Below the pieces are notes generated by a model, which did no database searches, was not told the origin of the DNA, and was given only the letters and a program-made list of their open reading frames with translations. This document shows positions 46,934-56,643 of a stretch of DNA of 64,000 nt, piece by piece. The position numbers and the translations under genes were made by a program. Origin of the DNA: Pseudomonadales bacterium (GTDB lineage: Bacteria; Pseudomonadota; Gammaproteobacteria; Pseudomonadales; Pseudohongiellaceae). Every line of letters begins with the position of its first letter. Positions within the stretch are counted from its first letter, which is position 1. Location: the NCBI GenBank assembly GCA_012103535.1, contig WLWQ01000001.1, positions 1,742,280 through 1,806,279 of the forward strand. The letters are read 5' to 3'.

Positions 46934-48291
46934 TTCCTGCTAGAAAGCATTTCTAAAATATTTTCGAATTTTTGGTCGACTGGATATCTTCCGGCGGTCC
47001 ATCCCAAGCGCACAATAACAGTATCGAGCGACGGAAATACCATTACATACTGCTGTCGATTGCCGGTGGCATAGAACATATCAACCGGAAGATTCTCATA
47101 GCGCAGGTTTTCATCACCTCGATTTAACCACCATTGGTAGCCGTAAGCTTTTTCATTTGCCGTGTTGTTTGGACTGGTTGCTCTTATTACCCAATCCTCA
47201 CTAACAATGCGTTGGTTGTTAATCGTTCCTCCATTAAGCATCAACTGACCCAATCTGGCCCAATCACGAGCAGAGGCATACAAATAAGAACTGCCCACGA
47301 ACACGCCGCTGGCATCAGTTTCAAAAATCGCTTTTTGAAATCCAATCGGTAAGGAGATGTTCTCCCGAAAATCATCGTAGGCGATTTGGGGCGAACCTAA
47401 TGCATCACTATGTAGCTTGGCCAACAAATTTGCCGTGCCGGAACTGTAGTTGAAAAATTCTCCAGGTTCGTAGATCGATGATTGTTGTAATACGTAGTTT
47501 GCAGCCGACGGTTCGGCAAATAACATGGCAGTCGCATCATCACCGGGATCGTATTCTTCAGAGAATTCCAATCCATCTGCCATATTCAGCATGTCCACTA
47601 TTGTGATGCGCGAGCGCTCGTCGTCCCATTCTGCAAAGCCTGGTGTCTGCTTAAGATCGAGCAAACCTCGATACTCGAGATTGCCAAGCGCCACCGCCAC
47701 CAGACTCTTCGCCATAGACCAACCCAGCAGAGGGGTTTCCACCGTTGCTTCCTGATCGTATGCTTCCGCAACTATTTCTCCTGCATGCACCACCAACAAC
47801 GCCCTAGTGTTAAATCCTGAGATGTTGTCTGCTGCTACCAAGCTTTCCAACAGTTTTTGAAGTTCGTCGTCAATGCTGTCTACACTCCCTCCAAGCGGCC
47901 AAGGTTCTTGGCTTGTTACGACGGATTGAGTGCTTAGCTCGTGGCGCTGATTGAAACCTTCATAATCTACAGCGCAACCTAGATCGGGAAGAGCGGATGC
48001 AGTTTTAGCTTGAATACCAAACAAAGAAGTGGTGACTGATTGACTGGCGTCGTCGTAATCAATCGTGAGCTGTTCCAGAATTGGGGAGTACTGAACTAAA
48101 TCTCGAAAAGCTTGTTCGCGAGAATAGCCGCTTACATAAAGTGAACTGCACAATAGTTTCGAGCCTATGCCAGAAGCGACATTGGGACCATGAATAATAT
48201 AATTAGGAGGGAGACCAACAAATGGTCCAAGCAGAAAGACGCTAGCGATTAAGATAACAACTAGAGCGACTATTCCTTTAATTACTCTCAC
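46930..48291 (-). CDS. membrane-anchored serine hydrolase, class C beta-lactamase fold
   Basis: This is a 453 aa protein with an N-terminal hydrophobic helix (about residues 4-28) that anchors it or acts as a signal. The catalytic SxxK is GWSMAKS (Ser192, Lys195). NYSSGTANLLA supplies the YxS/N-type Tyr, and the C-terminal block is YGYQWWLNRGD. This arrangement fits beta-lactamase-fold esterases and 6-aminohexanoate-dimer-hydrolase-like enzymes rather than true AmpC. The start is GTG at 48291. Its 3' end overlaps the DUF1631 gene by four bases. The substrate could be an amide, ester or peptide. Confidence 0.85.
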   Translation of the reverse strand: MRVIKGIVALVVILIASVFLLGPFVGLPPNYIIHGPNVASGIGSKLLCSSLYVSGYSREQAFRDLVQYSPILEQLTIDYDDASQSVTTSLFGIQAKTASALPDLGCAVDYEGFNQRHELSTQSVVTSQEPWPLGGSVDSIDDELQKLLESLVAADNISGFNTRALLVVHAGEIVAEAYDQEATVETPLLGWSMAKSLVAVALGNLEYRGLLDLKQTPGFAEWDDERSRITIVDMLNMADGLEFSEEYDPGDDATAMLFAEPSAANYVLQQSSIYEPGEFFNYSSGTANLLAKLHSDALGSPQIAYDDFRENISLPIGFQKAIFETDASGVFVGSSYLYASARDWARLGQLMLNGGTINNQRIVSEDWVIRATSPNNTANEKAYGYQWWLNRGDENLRYENLPVDMFYATGNRQQYVMVFPSLDTVIVRLGWTAGRYPVDQKFENILEMLSSRN

Positions 48292-48503
48292 TCTACTCTA
48301 CTCAGTTCAATAACTCAGTTATAGGACTGTTAAAATTCCAGTTATACCAGAACCAGTCATTCTCGTGTCGCTCTGTTGTACAAGCTGAATGTGCAAGAAC
48401 TGGAAATAACATAACGAGAAAAGTTTTCATCATGCCCCCTCAACAAACTCTTCTGCAGGAAATGTATCACTTAAGCGGAAAAAGTGCAGCGCTCGATCTC
48501 CAC

Positions 48504-49760
48504 TTAAGCATGGGATCGAATGATCCTTCCCCCCAGCAGAAACATTATCAGCCCGAAAGCACCTGCGGCGGCAGCTACGCCATAAGGCAGCTGATAGAGA
48601 TTTCCGCTGCTTGCATAGACAAATCCCAAGACAGCAGGTCCCATCGCGGTACCCCACGAGGACATTAGATTGCTCACCGAGAAAATTTTGGCGTAGTCTT
48701 TTACTCCGTAGGCATCGGCAATAAGAAGAGGTTGCAGCATTAATAGATTCCCTACTGTAGCGCCGAATGCTGCCAAGCCGAGGCAGAGAGTAAAAACACT
48801 AGATCCTCCAGCAAGAATGCTCAGTGAAACCGCCTGAAGTATCATCATGGAAATTGCGAATTTGCGAATGGACATGCGATCGATAATCCATCCACCAATT
48901 AAACGACCGATAATGCTGAAGACGGGCAAGATCGCAACGGCAATCGCGGTTTCAGATTCTGAAAGCTGTTCTCTCGCCAATCCATACTGATGCGCGATTC
49001 CACCAACTTGAGCTGCCATTAAGAAAATGTAAGCGAGACTCACACCCCAAAAGAATTTACCTCTTCTCGCTTCTTTGAAGGCTATTCCATCTTCTATGAT
49101 TTTGGAGGGGCCTGATGTCACAGTTTCTAGCTGTGGCTCTGGAGTTTCACCGTCTATATGCAAGCCCATCGATTCCGGGCTAACCCGTAAGTAAATCCAG
49201 GCTACTGGAATAACACCAACTAGAAACATGACTCCTATCAGCGGAGCGGCTACTTCGAATCCTAATGATTCCACCATTAAGACTGAAAGCGGAGTAAGAA
49301 TCACACCACCCAGAGATAAACCAGTTGAGGCAATGGATAAAGCCATTGCCCTTCTTCGATGGAACCATTTGGTAACCAGTGTGGTTGCCGGTATGAGTGA
49401 AGATGCGGAGAATCCAGTGCCGAAGAAGGCGTAGACAAGAAACAGCTGCCAAACTGTGGAAACGTATGCAAGTGCACTGAGCGACAGGAAAGAGATGATG
49501 GCGCCAGCCGTGATGCAGATTCTAGGATCATATTCCTGCACCCATTTCGCCACAAACAAACCCATGACACCGCCAGTTAGAAAGAAGATCGACACTGCGG
49601 TTGAAGCTGTACTGACATCGAACGCTGGCTGCGTCGCCAGCGCATTCAAATAGATGGCGTGATTGTAAAAACTTAGCCCGCTGGTAAAAGTAAGCAGAAC
49701 CAATATAGCGGCGACTATTTTCCAGCCGTAATAAAGTTGATCAGTTTCTTTATTTGCCAT
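48504..49760 (-). CDS. major facilitator superfamily transporter
   Basis: This is a 418 aa inner-membrane protein with twelve hydrophobic segments in two halves and a charged central loop (about residues 195-225). WKIVAAILVLLTFTSG and GFSASSLIPATTLVTKWFHRRRAMA, with the loop 2-3/8-9 features, resemble the monocarboxylate/oxalate-formate antiporter branch. IIGRLIGGWIIDRMSIRK in the second half is the duplicated MFS loop motif. It is probably an organic-acid carrier. Divergent from the APC permease gene, 157 bases away. A 212-base gap to the serine hydrolase gene holds nothing recognisable. Confidence 0.85.
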   Translation of the reverse strand: MANKETDQLYYGWKIVAAILVLLTFTSGLSFYNHAIYLNALATQPAFDVSTASTAVSIFFLTGGVMGLFVAKWVQEYDPRICITAGAIISFLSLSALAYVSTVWQLFLVYAFFGTGFSASSLIPATTLVTKWFHRRRAMALSIASTGLSLGGVILTPLSVLMVESLGFEVAAPLIGVMFLVGVIPVAWIYLRVSPESMGLHIDGETPEPQLETVTSGPSKIIEDGIAFKEARRGKFFWGVSLAYIFLMAAQVGGIAHQYGLAREQLSESETAIAVAILPVFSIIGRLIGGWIIDRMSIRKFAISMMILQAVSLSILAGGSSVFTLCLGLAAFGATVGNLLMLQPLLIADAYGVKDYAKIFSVSNLMSSWGTAMGPAVLGFVYASSGNLYQLPYGVAAAAGAFGLIMFLLGGRIIRSHA

Positions 49761-49917
49761 AGTTCGGATCGCGGCTTACTAAGCTTTACTCTTCTTCAAA
49801 CTCCACCAACATTTATTGCAGCAGATCAATTCTTTCTGCCGTTCTGCACATAAGATTGTAAGCTGAAGGCTTAAGACGCGCTGAAGCATAACAGACAAGG
49901 ATATCGAGTAAACCATC

Positions 49918-51144
49918 ATGACAGATACTCAAGTTAGTGAACTTAAGCGAGTTCTCTCACTGCCAATGGTTTGTCTCTATGGTCTAGGTAATATTCTAGG
50001 TGCTGGAATTTACGTTTTAATCGGGAGAGTCGCAGCGGAAGCCGGTTATTTCGCACCTCTGGCCTTCATCCTGGCATCCCTAATTGCCGCTGTAACCGCA
50101 TTCTCGTTTGCTGAATTGTCATCTCGTTTCCCCTATGCGGCCGGAAGTGCGCTCTATGTACATCGCGGCTTTCAGCGCCAGCAGTTAACCAAGGTTATAG
50201 GCATTCTGATTGTACTTACCGGTGTCGTGTCTGCTGCCACAATGGCGCGGGGATTTGTTGGTTATTTGAATACTTTTCTGGAGATCCCTCCTTGGCTGGT
50301 GATCTCTCTGCTGCTTATTTTGCTAGGTGGCCTTGCCAGTTGGGGTATTTCCCAATCGGTGGCATCCGCCGCGGTGATAACCGCAATAGAAGTAATCGGT
50401 TTGCTGATTATTTTAGGCGTCGCAATACCAGCAGTTGACTCGATAGAACAGATCCCGGAATTTGGAAGTAACGAAAGCTCCTTCAGTCTATTTGGTCTCT
50501 TAAGTGGATCCTTCCTGGCGTTCTATGCCTTTATTGGTTTTGAGGACATGGTGAATGTGGCCGAGGAAGTCAAAGAACCAAATCGCAATATGCCCTTAGC
50601 CATACTCTTTTCACTGCTTAGCGCTACAGTACTCTATGTTGTCGTTTCGATCGCCGCCTTACTTGTTGTTGATCCCATGACACTAGGTGAGACGGAAGCA
50701 CCTTTAGCTCTGGTCTACGAAACCGCTACCGGCAATAGTCCCTGGTTAATTTCTTTTATAAGTCTATTCGCCGTTATTAATGGCGCCCTCATACAAATCA
50801 TAATGGGCTCGCGAGTGCTTTACGGTCTGGCCCGGGAAAATCTTCTGCCATCTACTTTTGCCAGAGTAAATGCACACTCGAACACTCCCGTGTATGCAAC
50901 GTTTGTAGTAAGCGCTGCTGTCATTATCGCTGCCCTGTGGTTACCAATAGAGGTATTAGCGCGAATGACAACTGGGCTTCTGCTGGTGGTATTTTGCTTT
51001 GTAAATTTTGCCCTGGTAAGAATTAAAAACAATTCTACAGTCGAGCAAGACACGTTTCAGGTACCACTGCTGGTTCCCGTTACCGGAACAATAGTTTCCG
51101 GCTTATTTTTATTGTTTGAAGTTATTTCTTTACTGGATTTCTAA
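49918..51144 (+). CDS. APC-family amino-acid permease
   Basis: This is a 408 aa inner-membrane protein with eleven or twelve transmembrane helices. The first helix holds YGLGNILGAGIYVLIG, the unwound substrate-binding GxG segment of the amino acid-polyamine-organocation superfamily. FYAFIGFEDMVNVAEEVKEP is the helix 6 consensus. It is shorter than many APC carriers but complete at both ends. Its stop overlaps the convergent unknown gene by four bases. Amino acids are the likely substrate; which one cannot be told. Confidence 0.88.
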   Translation: MTDTQVSELKRVLSLPMVCLYGLGNILGAGIYVLIGRVAAEAGYFAPLAFILASLIAAVTAFSFAELSSRFPYAAGSALYVHRGFQRQQLTKVIGILIVLTGVVSAATMARGFVGYLNTFLEIPPWLVISLLLILLGGLASWGISQSVASAAVITAIEVIGLLIILGVAIPAVDSIEQIPEFGSNESSFSLFGLLSGSFLAFYAFIGFEDMVNVAEEVKEPNRNMPLAILFSLLSATVLYVVVSIAALLVVDPMTLGETEAPLALVYETATGNSPWLISFISLFAVINGALIQIIMGSRVLYGLARENLLPSTFARVNAHSNTPVYATFVVSAAVIIAALWLPIEVLARMTTGLLLVVFCFVNFALVRIKNNSTVEQDTFQVPLLVPVTGTIVSGLFLLFEVISLLDF

Positions 51145-52184
51145 CGCTGAGTGAGATCACTTACTGTCCAGGTTATGTTGTCGTCTTGATGCTCGCAACG
51201 GAGCTGCTTGAGCTGCCTAAAAGAGGCTAAGCTACCTTGCCAAATTTGTTGCCAACAACTTAGTACGAGATCACACTGAACCGAATCTAGTTCTCGGACA
51301 ATTCTTAAATTGGAATGGATCAGCTTAGTTTCGCCGTCAGCCGTTGCTTCCACTATTTCTACACTATCTCCCATTCCTTGAAACATGCGGCAGAGATATT
51401 GAACTGCAGAAGCTGTATCGCCGTCGTCTGTGCCAACTATCTCTCTGGTTTCTTGAAAATACTGCAAGCCAATTAATCGCGCCGCTCGGCCCCCGAGTAC
51501 CTGAGCCTCTTCCTGGCCAATAACTTCCATTAACTGAATCAGTGAATTCCGAATGAATTCTACTGCATAGTTTCTATTCGCTTTTTCCAGACGCTCTGTA
51601 TTCCATTGATCAGTTGGAGGAACTGGCTGTTCTTCTTCTTTATAGGAAGGAGGTATTTCGTTTTTTGCGAATACCAAGCGCTGTTCATCTTCTAGATCCT
51701 GTTCATATTCTTTAAAGTAGCCACAAAATCCAATCTCTCCTGTCATGTCTTCCGAAACACAAACGAAGCCTAGTCGGGGATTGTTCAAAGAAACGCCGTT
51801 ATGCGCGTACCAGCCTTTTAGAAAGCCACGGCAAACTTCGTTAGGAACGCCACATAGTGTCGGGCCCTTATACATCCAGCGCGGATAGCGAAACCTTACC
51901 CAAGCCTTCTGATCACTCTCGTACATATACTCAACACCCACGCCGCCAATGCTATTTGAAAGCACGTGGTATTGAGCACATGCAACCGCGTCGGGGAGAT
52001 TGGAAAGACCTAGTTTTTCAAAACTGGAAAGAAATTTCTGTTCATGCTGGCGGCGAAACAAGCGAAACATCCATTCTTCAATTACAGCAGGCTCCTTGTT
52101 GGCAGAAACCATCAATTGCAATCCCAACAAATAGGCGTGATGCAATACGGCCTGAGCTCGAATGAAATTAGATTCTTCGCTCAT
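51141..52184 (-). CDS. hypothetical cytoplasmic protein
   Basis: This is a 347 aa protein without signal peptide or membrane segment. I do not recognise a family. It starts helical (HHAYLLGLQLMVSANKEP), continues with aromatic-rich strands (VRFRYPRWMYKGPTLCG) and a Cys-containing segment (PNEVCRGFLKGWYAHNG). A proline- and Glu-rich linker near residue 190 leads to a second domain with QYLCRMFQGMGDSVEI and RELDSVQCDLVLSCWQQIW. A two-domain ligand-binding or hydrolase-like protein is possible, without direct support. It lies 12 bases downstream of the thiol/haem/copper protein gene on the same strand, so co-transcription is likely. Confidence 0.6.
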   Translation of the reverse strand: MSEESNFIRAQAVLHHAYLLGLQLMVSANKEPAVIEEWMFRLFRRQHEQKFLSSFEKLGLSNLPDAVACAQYHVLSNSIGGVGVEYMYESDQKAWVRFRYPRWMYKGPTLCGVPNEVCRGFLKGWYAHNGVSLNNPRLGFVCVSEDMTGEIGFCGYFKEYEQDLEDEQRLVFAKNEIPPSYKEEEQPVPPTDQWNTERLEKANRNYAVEFIRNSLIQLMEVIGQEEAQVLGGRAARLIGLQYFQETREIVGTDDGDTASAVQYLCRMFQGMGDSVEIVEATADGETKLIHSNLRIVRELDSVQCDLVLSCWQQIWQGSLASFRQLKQLRCEHQDDNITWTVSDLTQR

Positions 52185-52196
52185 CGTTGATTCAGT

Positions 52197-53891
52197 TCAG
52201 GGAGATGTGTAGTAGGTGAAATAGCCGGTAAACATTTCATCCCAGCTATTTAGTCCGAAGCTTAATTCTTTTTCCGGATCGGGATTAGTTGGATTCGATA
52301 GAGAATTATCAAACGCGCCAATTACATGCACTTTGGTTCCTGCAGGCAGTGTCTCTGGTTGTTCAAGAATATAGTGTGGCTGCCATCCATAGTTGTAGGC
52401 GGGAACACTAAAGATCTCTCGCAGCGAACCATCGCTTTCTTCAATCGCGAATTTCATATTCTTACCGCGATAGTTCATGCGTGCACGGACACCAGTCAAT
52501 ACAACCTGTTCATCGAAAACGTGTTCAGCCTGCATAGCATGATTGTGCTCATTAGGCGGGAGCAAGAAGCGTGAAGAAACTGCCTGCACTAATTGTTCTT
52601 GTAGGTCCTCTTCCTCAGTGAAATACAGTCCGAGCTGGGTCTCATCAGTAGTACGCTGACCGTTAGTTACGTAATGAAATTGCATGGACAATCGATGCCC
52701 CTGTGGAATAAAGACACCTGCCCCCTCTGGAAATTCGATTACATTAGACTTCCCCGGTGCATAGCCAGCCACGAATCTTCTTGTTACAGATAACTCATCT
52801 CGCTCCGGGCCCCAGAAATCTTCATCGGGTGCCGTCACGAAGGTCATCAAATGATGCAATACCGCGGCATCACCGGCGCGATATTGAATAGCGCGAATCC
52901 ATTTGTCTTCTTCGAAGGGCAAGTCCACATCGTCATAGATGTAATCCATGACACCGGTTGGCGGCACGTCATTGCTTGGACCAGTGACGACAAAATCCGG
53001 TTCGCCTAATTGCCAATCTTCTACTGCATCAAGATCGATGCTGTTTCCCAATTCTTCCAGTGGATCAATCTCTCCGTTTCCTTGTGGAGCACCTGCGTCG
53101 ATCCAATGAACCAGGGTTTGTAATTCCTCGGCACTTAAATAACGTGCATCGGCAGAATGTCCGATATAGGGATCAACTTGCGTTGGCGGCATGCGCTTAT
53201 TAAGTAAGACTTCTCGAATCATTGGCGACCAGCCCAGCAACATGATGTAACTATCTAAGGCGAACGGTCCTACCCCACCCTGTCGATGGCATTCGGCGCA
53301 GTTGTTAATAACAATCGGTGCAACTGCGATGGCATAGTCAGGAGGAGTCTCTAAAAGTTCTTCTTTGGCAGAATAGTCAATAGCACATCCCTCGCTAGCA
53401 TTTGCTACCGTGTCATTTACCGAACCAGCGAGCACACCGGAAAGTGTGCTGCGCAATTCATCATTTACAGATCCTCTGTAATAAATAGAAAGTCTTTCAG
53501 GATTTAATACGCGAACTTCACCAGCATGCTGAATACCCAGTGACCCAGACACTAGCTGCCCCTCGTCTTCCAGTACTGGCAGATTAATGTCGGTGGAAGT
53601 AAATGCAGCTCGCCCTAAGTCCAGTGAATCTAATAACAAAAACTCCAATCCCTGCTCGCTAAAGCTGCTGGCAATTGATTGGTACTCATCGAGCAAGGAA
53701 GGCATAGCTGCACAATCAGCATCGTATGCCATTACGACTAAGGCTTCGCGATGGCGATAACGACTCAGCTGATGAAATTCACCAGCGTTATCCAATAGCG
53801 CAAAATCACCCACACGGTCCAATGCGCCGTTGCTGGAAACGGAGAAAAAAGTCGCAAAACTGCAGGTTAAAATTAGGGAAACTTGTTTCAT
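52197..53891 (-). CDS. peroxiredoxin-like / cytochrome c / copper-monooxygenase-like fusion protein
   Basis: This is a protein of about 564 aa from ATG 53891 (open to 53948), with a signal peptide. Domain order is a thioredoxin-fold peroxiredoxin-like part (VMAYDADCAAMPSLLDEY), a c-type haem site CAECHRQGGVGPF with KRMPPTQ as the probable Met-ligand segment, and a PHM/DBH-like copper fold. In the latter, VLHHLMTFV (CuH His pair), MQFHYV (third His) and SWDEMFTGYF (Met) are present. The usual PHMHLRG His-x-His of the second copper site reads GVRARMNYRG, so that site looks lost. AFDNSLSNPTNPDP is typical of the family. It is related to the tandem array at 55-60 kb. Confidence 0.78.
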   Translation of the reverse strand: MKQVSLILTCSFATFFSVSSNGALDRVGDFALLDNAGEFHQLSRYRHREALVVMAYDADCAAMPSLLDEYQSIASSFSEQGLEFLLLDSLDLGRAAFTSTDINLPVLEDEGQLVSGSLGIQHAGEVRVLNPERLSIYYRGSVNDELRSTLSGVLAGSVNDTVANASEGCAIDYSAKEELLETPPDYAIAVAPIVINNCAECHRQGGVGPFALDSYIMLLGWSPMIREVLLNKRMPPTQVDPYIGHSADARYLSAEELQTLVHWIDAGAPQGNGEIDPLEELGNSIDLDAVEDWQLGEPDFVVTGPSNDVPPTGVMDYIYDDVDLPFEEDKWIRAIQYRAGDAAVLHHLMTFVTAPDEDFWGPERDELSVTRRFVAGYAPGKSNVIEFPEGAGVFIPQGHRLSMQFHYVTNGQRTTDETQLGLYFTEEEDLQEQLVQAVSSRFLLPPNEHNHAMQAEHVFDEQVVLTGVRARMNYRGKNMKFAIEESDGSLREIFSVPAYNYGWQPHYILEQPETLPAGTKVHVIGAFDNSLSNPTNPDPEKELSFGLNSWDEMFTGYFTYYTSP

Positions 53892-54119
53892 TATCACATT
53901 AAGGTATTGGCTGTAACAATTTGTAAAAAAACAACAACATATGGTCACTATTTCGGTCGCATCACAACTGGACGCGGGAGGAATTGGCCGCTATCCTAGC
54001 GTCCCTGCTGAAGAAGATTCAACTGATTAAAAGAATAATCTGTCGCAAACAGCAATAACTTAAAGTTTGTTCGATGGAAAATGGTCATAGCAAACCTGAT
54101 TTATTTGGAGATACATTCA

Positions 54120-55058
54120 ATGCGAATTTCGACTAAACATATCGCTGCAGCACTACTTGCAATTGTTGCTTCAGCGGCATTAACAGTTCAGGCACAGTCG
54201 ACTGATAATGCCCGTTTCCTTAGCCTGGCACCTCCGGGTGGCTTGCCAGTTATTCCAGTCATGGAAGGATGGACACTCAATCCTGACGGAACCGTAAGCT
54301 ATTCATTTGGCATCATTAATAGAAACGATGAGGCGGTAGACATTCCCCTGGGCGAAGGCAACTACATGGATCCTGCCAAATTCGATGGGAATCAAGCTAC
54401 CCATTTTCCTGCTGGCAGAACAGTAGGTGCTTTCACCGTTACAGTAGCTGAGTCAGAGCGTGACATTGACGTCTGGTGGTATCTGAAGACTGGTGAAAGT
54501 GAACCTCTTAAAGTGCCTGGCCGATATGGTTCTTCCGCCTATGAACTGGACTTCATTCTGCCACGCCCGCAAGGTGCCATGCAGCCAATGGTTGGTATCG
54601 GCGAAAGCGGCACCCAGCGCGCTGGATTGTATGCGCAAGTTGGCGACTATCCCCGTAATCCTGCCCAGGTAGGCATTCCGCTAGAGCTCGTGGTAAACAT
54701 TACCGATCCTGCAGAACGAGATACTGATGATCCAAGATTTGAGGAAGCTGTGCCTTTGGGTGTGGAATTCGAAAAACATCAGGGACCTGGAAATGTGGAG
54801 TTTACTCGCCACCCAGAAACTGTAGTTCCAGAGAATCCTTATGCAGAAGACGATCCTCGTTTTCGCTTCTTTCGCGAACCTGCCGCCAACCAAATGCAAA
54901 TCGACGGGCCTTCGGGTCTGGGCCGCGTCTTTGCGACGTTCTCCGCACCAGGTGAATACCTGATTCGCACCAAGGTGGACGTTCACCGCGCTCCTGATAG
55001 CTCAGACGGTGACCAGTGCTGCTGGTCAAATATCTTTCAGCGAGTAATCGTCGAGTAA
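54120..55058 (+). CDS. secreted protein of unknown function, paralogue of the first gene
   Basis: This is a protein of about 312 aa from the ATG at 54120 (TTGGAG nine bases before it; frame open to 54081). A signal peptide ends near VQAQS. It shares EGWTLNPDGTVSYSFG, VDIPLGEGNYM, FDGNQATHFP and a terminal CCW with 106-963. The central FEKHQGPGNVEF block corresponds to LHQGPNAVEF there. The C-terminal APGEYLIRTKVD looks like a beta-sandwich edge. A strong terminator follows at once, so the gene is probably monocistronic. In both copies the neighbours are other secreted proteins. Function unknown. Confidence 0.75.
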   Translation: MRISTKHIAAALLAIVASAALTVQAQSTDNARFLSLAPPGGLPVIPVMEGWTLNPDGTVSYSFGIINRNDEAVDIPLGEGNYMDPAKFDGNQATHFPAGRTVGAFTVTVAESERDIDVWWYLKTGESEPLKVPGRYGSSAYELDFILPRPQGAMQPMVGIGESGTQRAGLYAQVGDYPRNPAQVGIPLELVVNITDPAERDTDDPRFEEAVPLGVEFEKHQGPGNVEFTRHPETVVPENPYAEDDPRFRFFREPAANQMQIDGPSGLGRVFATFSAPGEYLIRTKVDVHRAPDSSDGDQCCWSNIFQRVIVE

Positions 55059-55073
55059 ATAAATATGCTCAGC

Positions 55074-55105
55074 AAAACGGCCGATTCTTTGAATCGGCCG
55101 TTTTT
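55074..55105 (+). terminator. rho-independent terminator
   Basis: CGGCCGATTC (55078-55087) pairs with GAATCGGCCG (55091-55100) and is followed by five T. A run of A before the stem allows weak function in the other direction. Confidence 0.85.
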
Positions 55106-55296
55106 ATTTGTAATTCTCTAAATTCCAGGAAAAACTGCTGTATTAGCAGCGGAATCCTTAGTATTTTCGGGCCTTTCACTGTTTCAATTTGTTGCAAAGA
55201 ATCGACGAAATGAGACTTAATTAATGGACTTTTTGGGCCTTCAAAATTATCATTTTTAGGTTAATTGCCCACAACTCTCTACTTGAGGAGATCAGC

Positions 55297-56643
55297 ATGA
55301 AATTAGTGCAGAAAATAGCATTCGCAATTGGCGCAATCGCCCTATCCACAGGGGTTTTCGCCCAGGATGCAGAAATTACTTATAACACGCACGTTGCTCA
55401 GATCATCAACGAAAATTGCGTTGTTTGTCACCGTGAAGGCGGCATCGGTCCAATGCAATTTGAAAATTTTGACCAAGTACGTCCTTGGGCACCATTGATT
55501 CAGCTTAAGGTAGCTAGCCGTGAAATGCCTCCTTATGCCTACGATCATGGTATCGGTATTCAGGAACTGGAAGGCGATTGGCGCCTTGCCCAGGATGAAA
55601 TCGACACCATTACTCAGTGGGTAAACAACGGATCGCCTCTAGGCCCAGTAGACATCGTTCCTGCTGCTCCAGTACTTCCAAGCCTGGATGACTGGAACTT
55701 CGAACCTGAGCTAGGTGAGCCGGATTTGATTATTGCCTCGATGCCTATCGATGTGCCCGCTGGTGGTAACGACATGTGGCACAAGCACTATGTGGATACT
55801 GGCCTAACCGATAAGCGCTGCATTAAAGCCATGCAGGTTAAGCCGCGCGATGATGCCCGTGCAGTAGTGCATCACTCTAATCCTTCCATCGAAGTGTATA
55901 ACGAAGATTCTGGTGACTATGATCGTTTCAGCCAGCTCACTGAATACGCCATGGGTAAATGGGGCGAGTTAATGCCGGAAGGCGTATGCCGTGAAATGCC
56001 TGGCGATTCTCGCATCTTCTGGGACATTCACTTGTTCCCTGGTGGAGTTGGAGCAACTGCACAAGGCGAAGCGATTACAGACAACGTTGTTGAACTAGGT
56101 ATCTGGTTCCACGATGAAGATTATGAAGAAGCTGAATCACCTTACCGTCAAGACCTTAGCTTATACGGTCTGCGTGAAGGGTATGAAAATGGCGAACTAA
56201 TCGTTCCACCTAACGGTTATGCCATGACTCAAGGCTTCCACTCTTTCGATCACCCAGTTCGAATCGATAGCTTCCAGCCTCACGGTCACCTGCGTATGAA
56301 CGCAGCTTCTCTGGAAATTTTCTATCCAGAAACAGGCCGTACTGAGCAGATCAGCCAGATCTCAAACTGGAGCGCCACCTGGCACCACAGCCACATTTAC
56401 GATGAAGATGTAGCACCACTTATTCCAACTGGTGCGGTTCTCGTAATTAAGCAGTGGTACGACAACACCGCTAACAATATAAATAACCCTGATCCTGATC
56501 AGTGGGTGTACGGCGGTAGCAGAACTGGCGACGAAATGTCTCACGCCTGGATTGCAATAACTCACTTCGACGATGAAGGTTTCGCTAAGGTTGTTGAAGA
56601 GCGTGAAGAAAGAGAAGCTAGGAGTCTTGCTGGACAAGACTAA
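55297..56643 (+). CDS. haem c / PHM-like copper monooxygenase-like protein, tandem copy 1
   Basis: This is a 448 aa periplasmic protein with a signal peptide (cleavage near VFAQD). The haem site is CVVCH (41-45), with Met78 in SREMPPY a likely sixth ligand. The rest follows peptidylglycine/dopamine monooxygenase geometry: His192-His193 (AVVHHSN), His245 (DIHLFPGG), His329-x-His331 (QPHGHLRM) and Met414 (GDEMSHAW). All ligands for both copper sites seem present. A haem fused in front could replace ascorbate as electron donor (inference). It is over 70% similar to the next two genes. AGGAG precedes the ATG. Its own terminator follows, so each copy is transcribed separately or with attenuation. 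Confidence 0.8.
   Translation: MKLVQKIAFAIGAIALSTGVFAQDAEITYNTHVAQIINENCVVCHREGGIGPMQFENFDQVRPWAPLIQLKVASREMPPYAYDHGIGIQELEGDWRLAQDEIDTITQWVNNGSPLGPVDIVPAAPVLPSLDDWNFEPELGEPDLIIASMPIDVPAGGNDMWHKHYVDTGLTDKRCIKAMQVKPRDDARAVVHHSNPSIEVYNEDSGDYDRFSQLTEYAMGKWGELMPEGVCREMPGDSRIFWDIHLFPGGVGATAQGEAITDNVVELGIWFHDEDYEEAESPYRQDLSLYGLREGYENGELIVPPNGYAMTQGFHSFDHPVRIDSFQPHGHLRMNAASLEIFYPETGRTEQISQISNWSATWHHSHIYDEDVAPLIPTGAVLVIKQWYDNTANNINNPDPDQWVYGGSRTGDEMSHAWIAITHFDDEGFAKVVEEREEREARSLAGQD

Noticed and set aside
48292..48503. Possible small gene between the serine hydrolase and MFS genes
   Set aside because: No frame with a start signal fits. Short frames here are overlaps with the MFS coding sequence.
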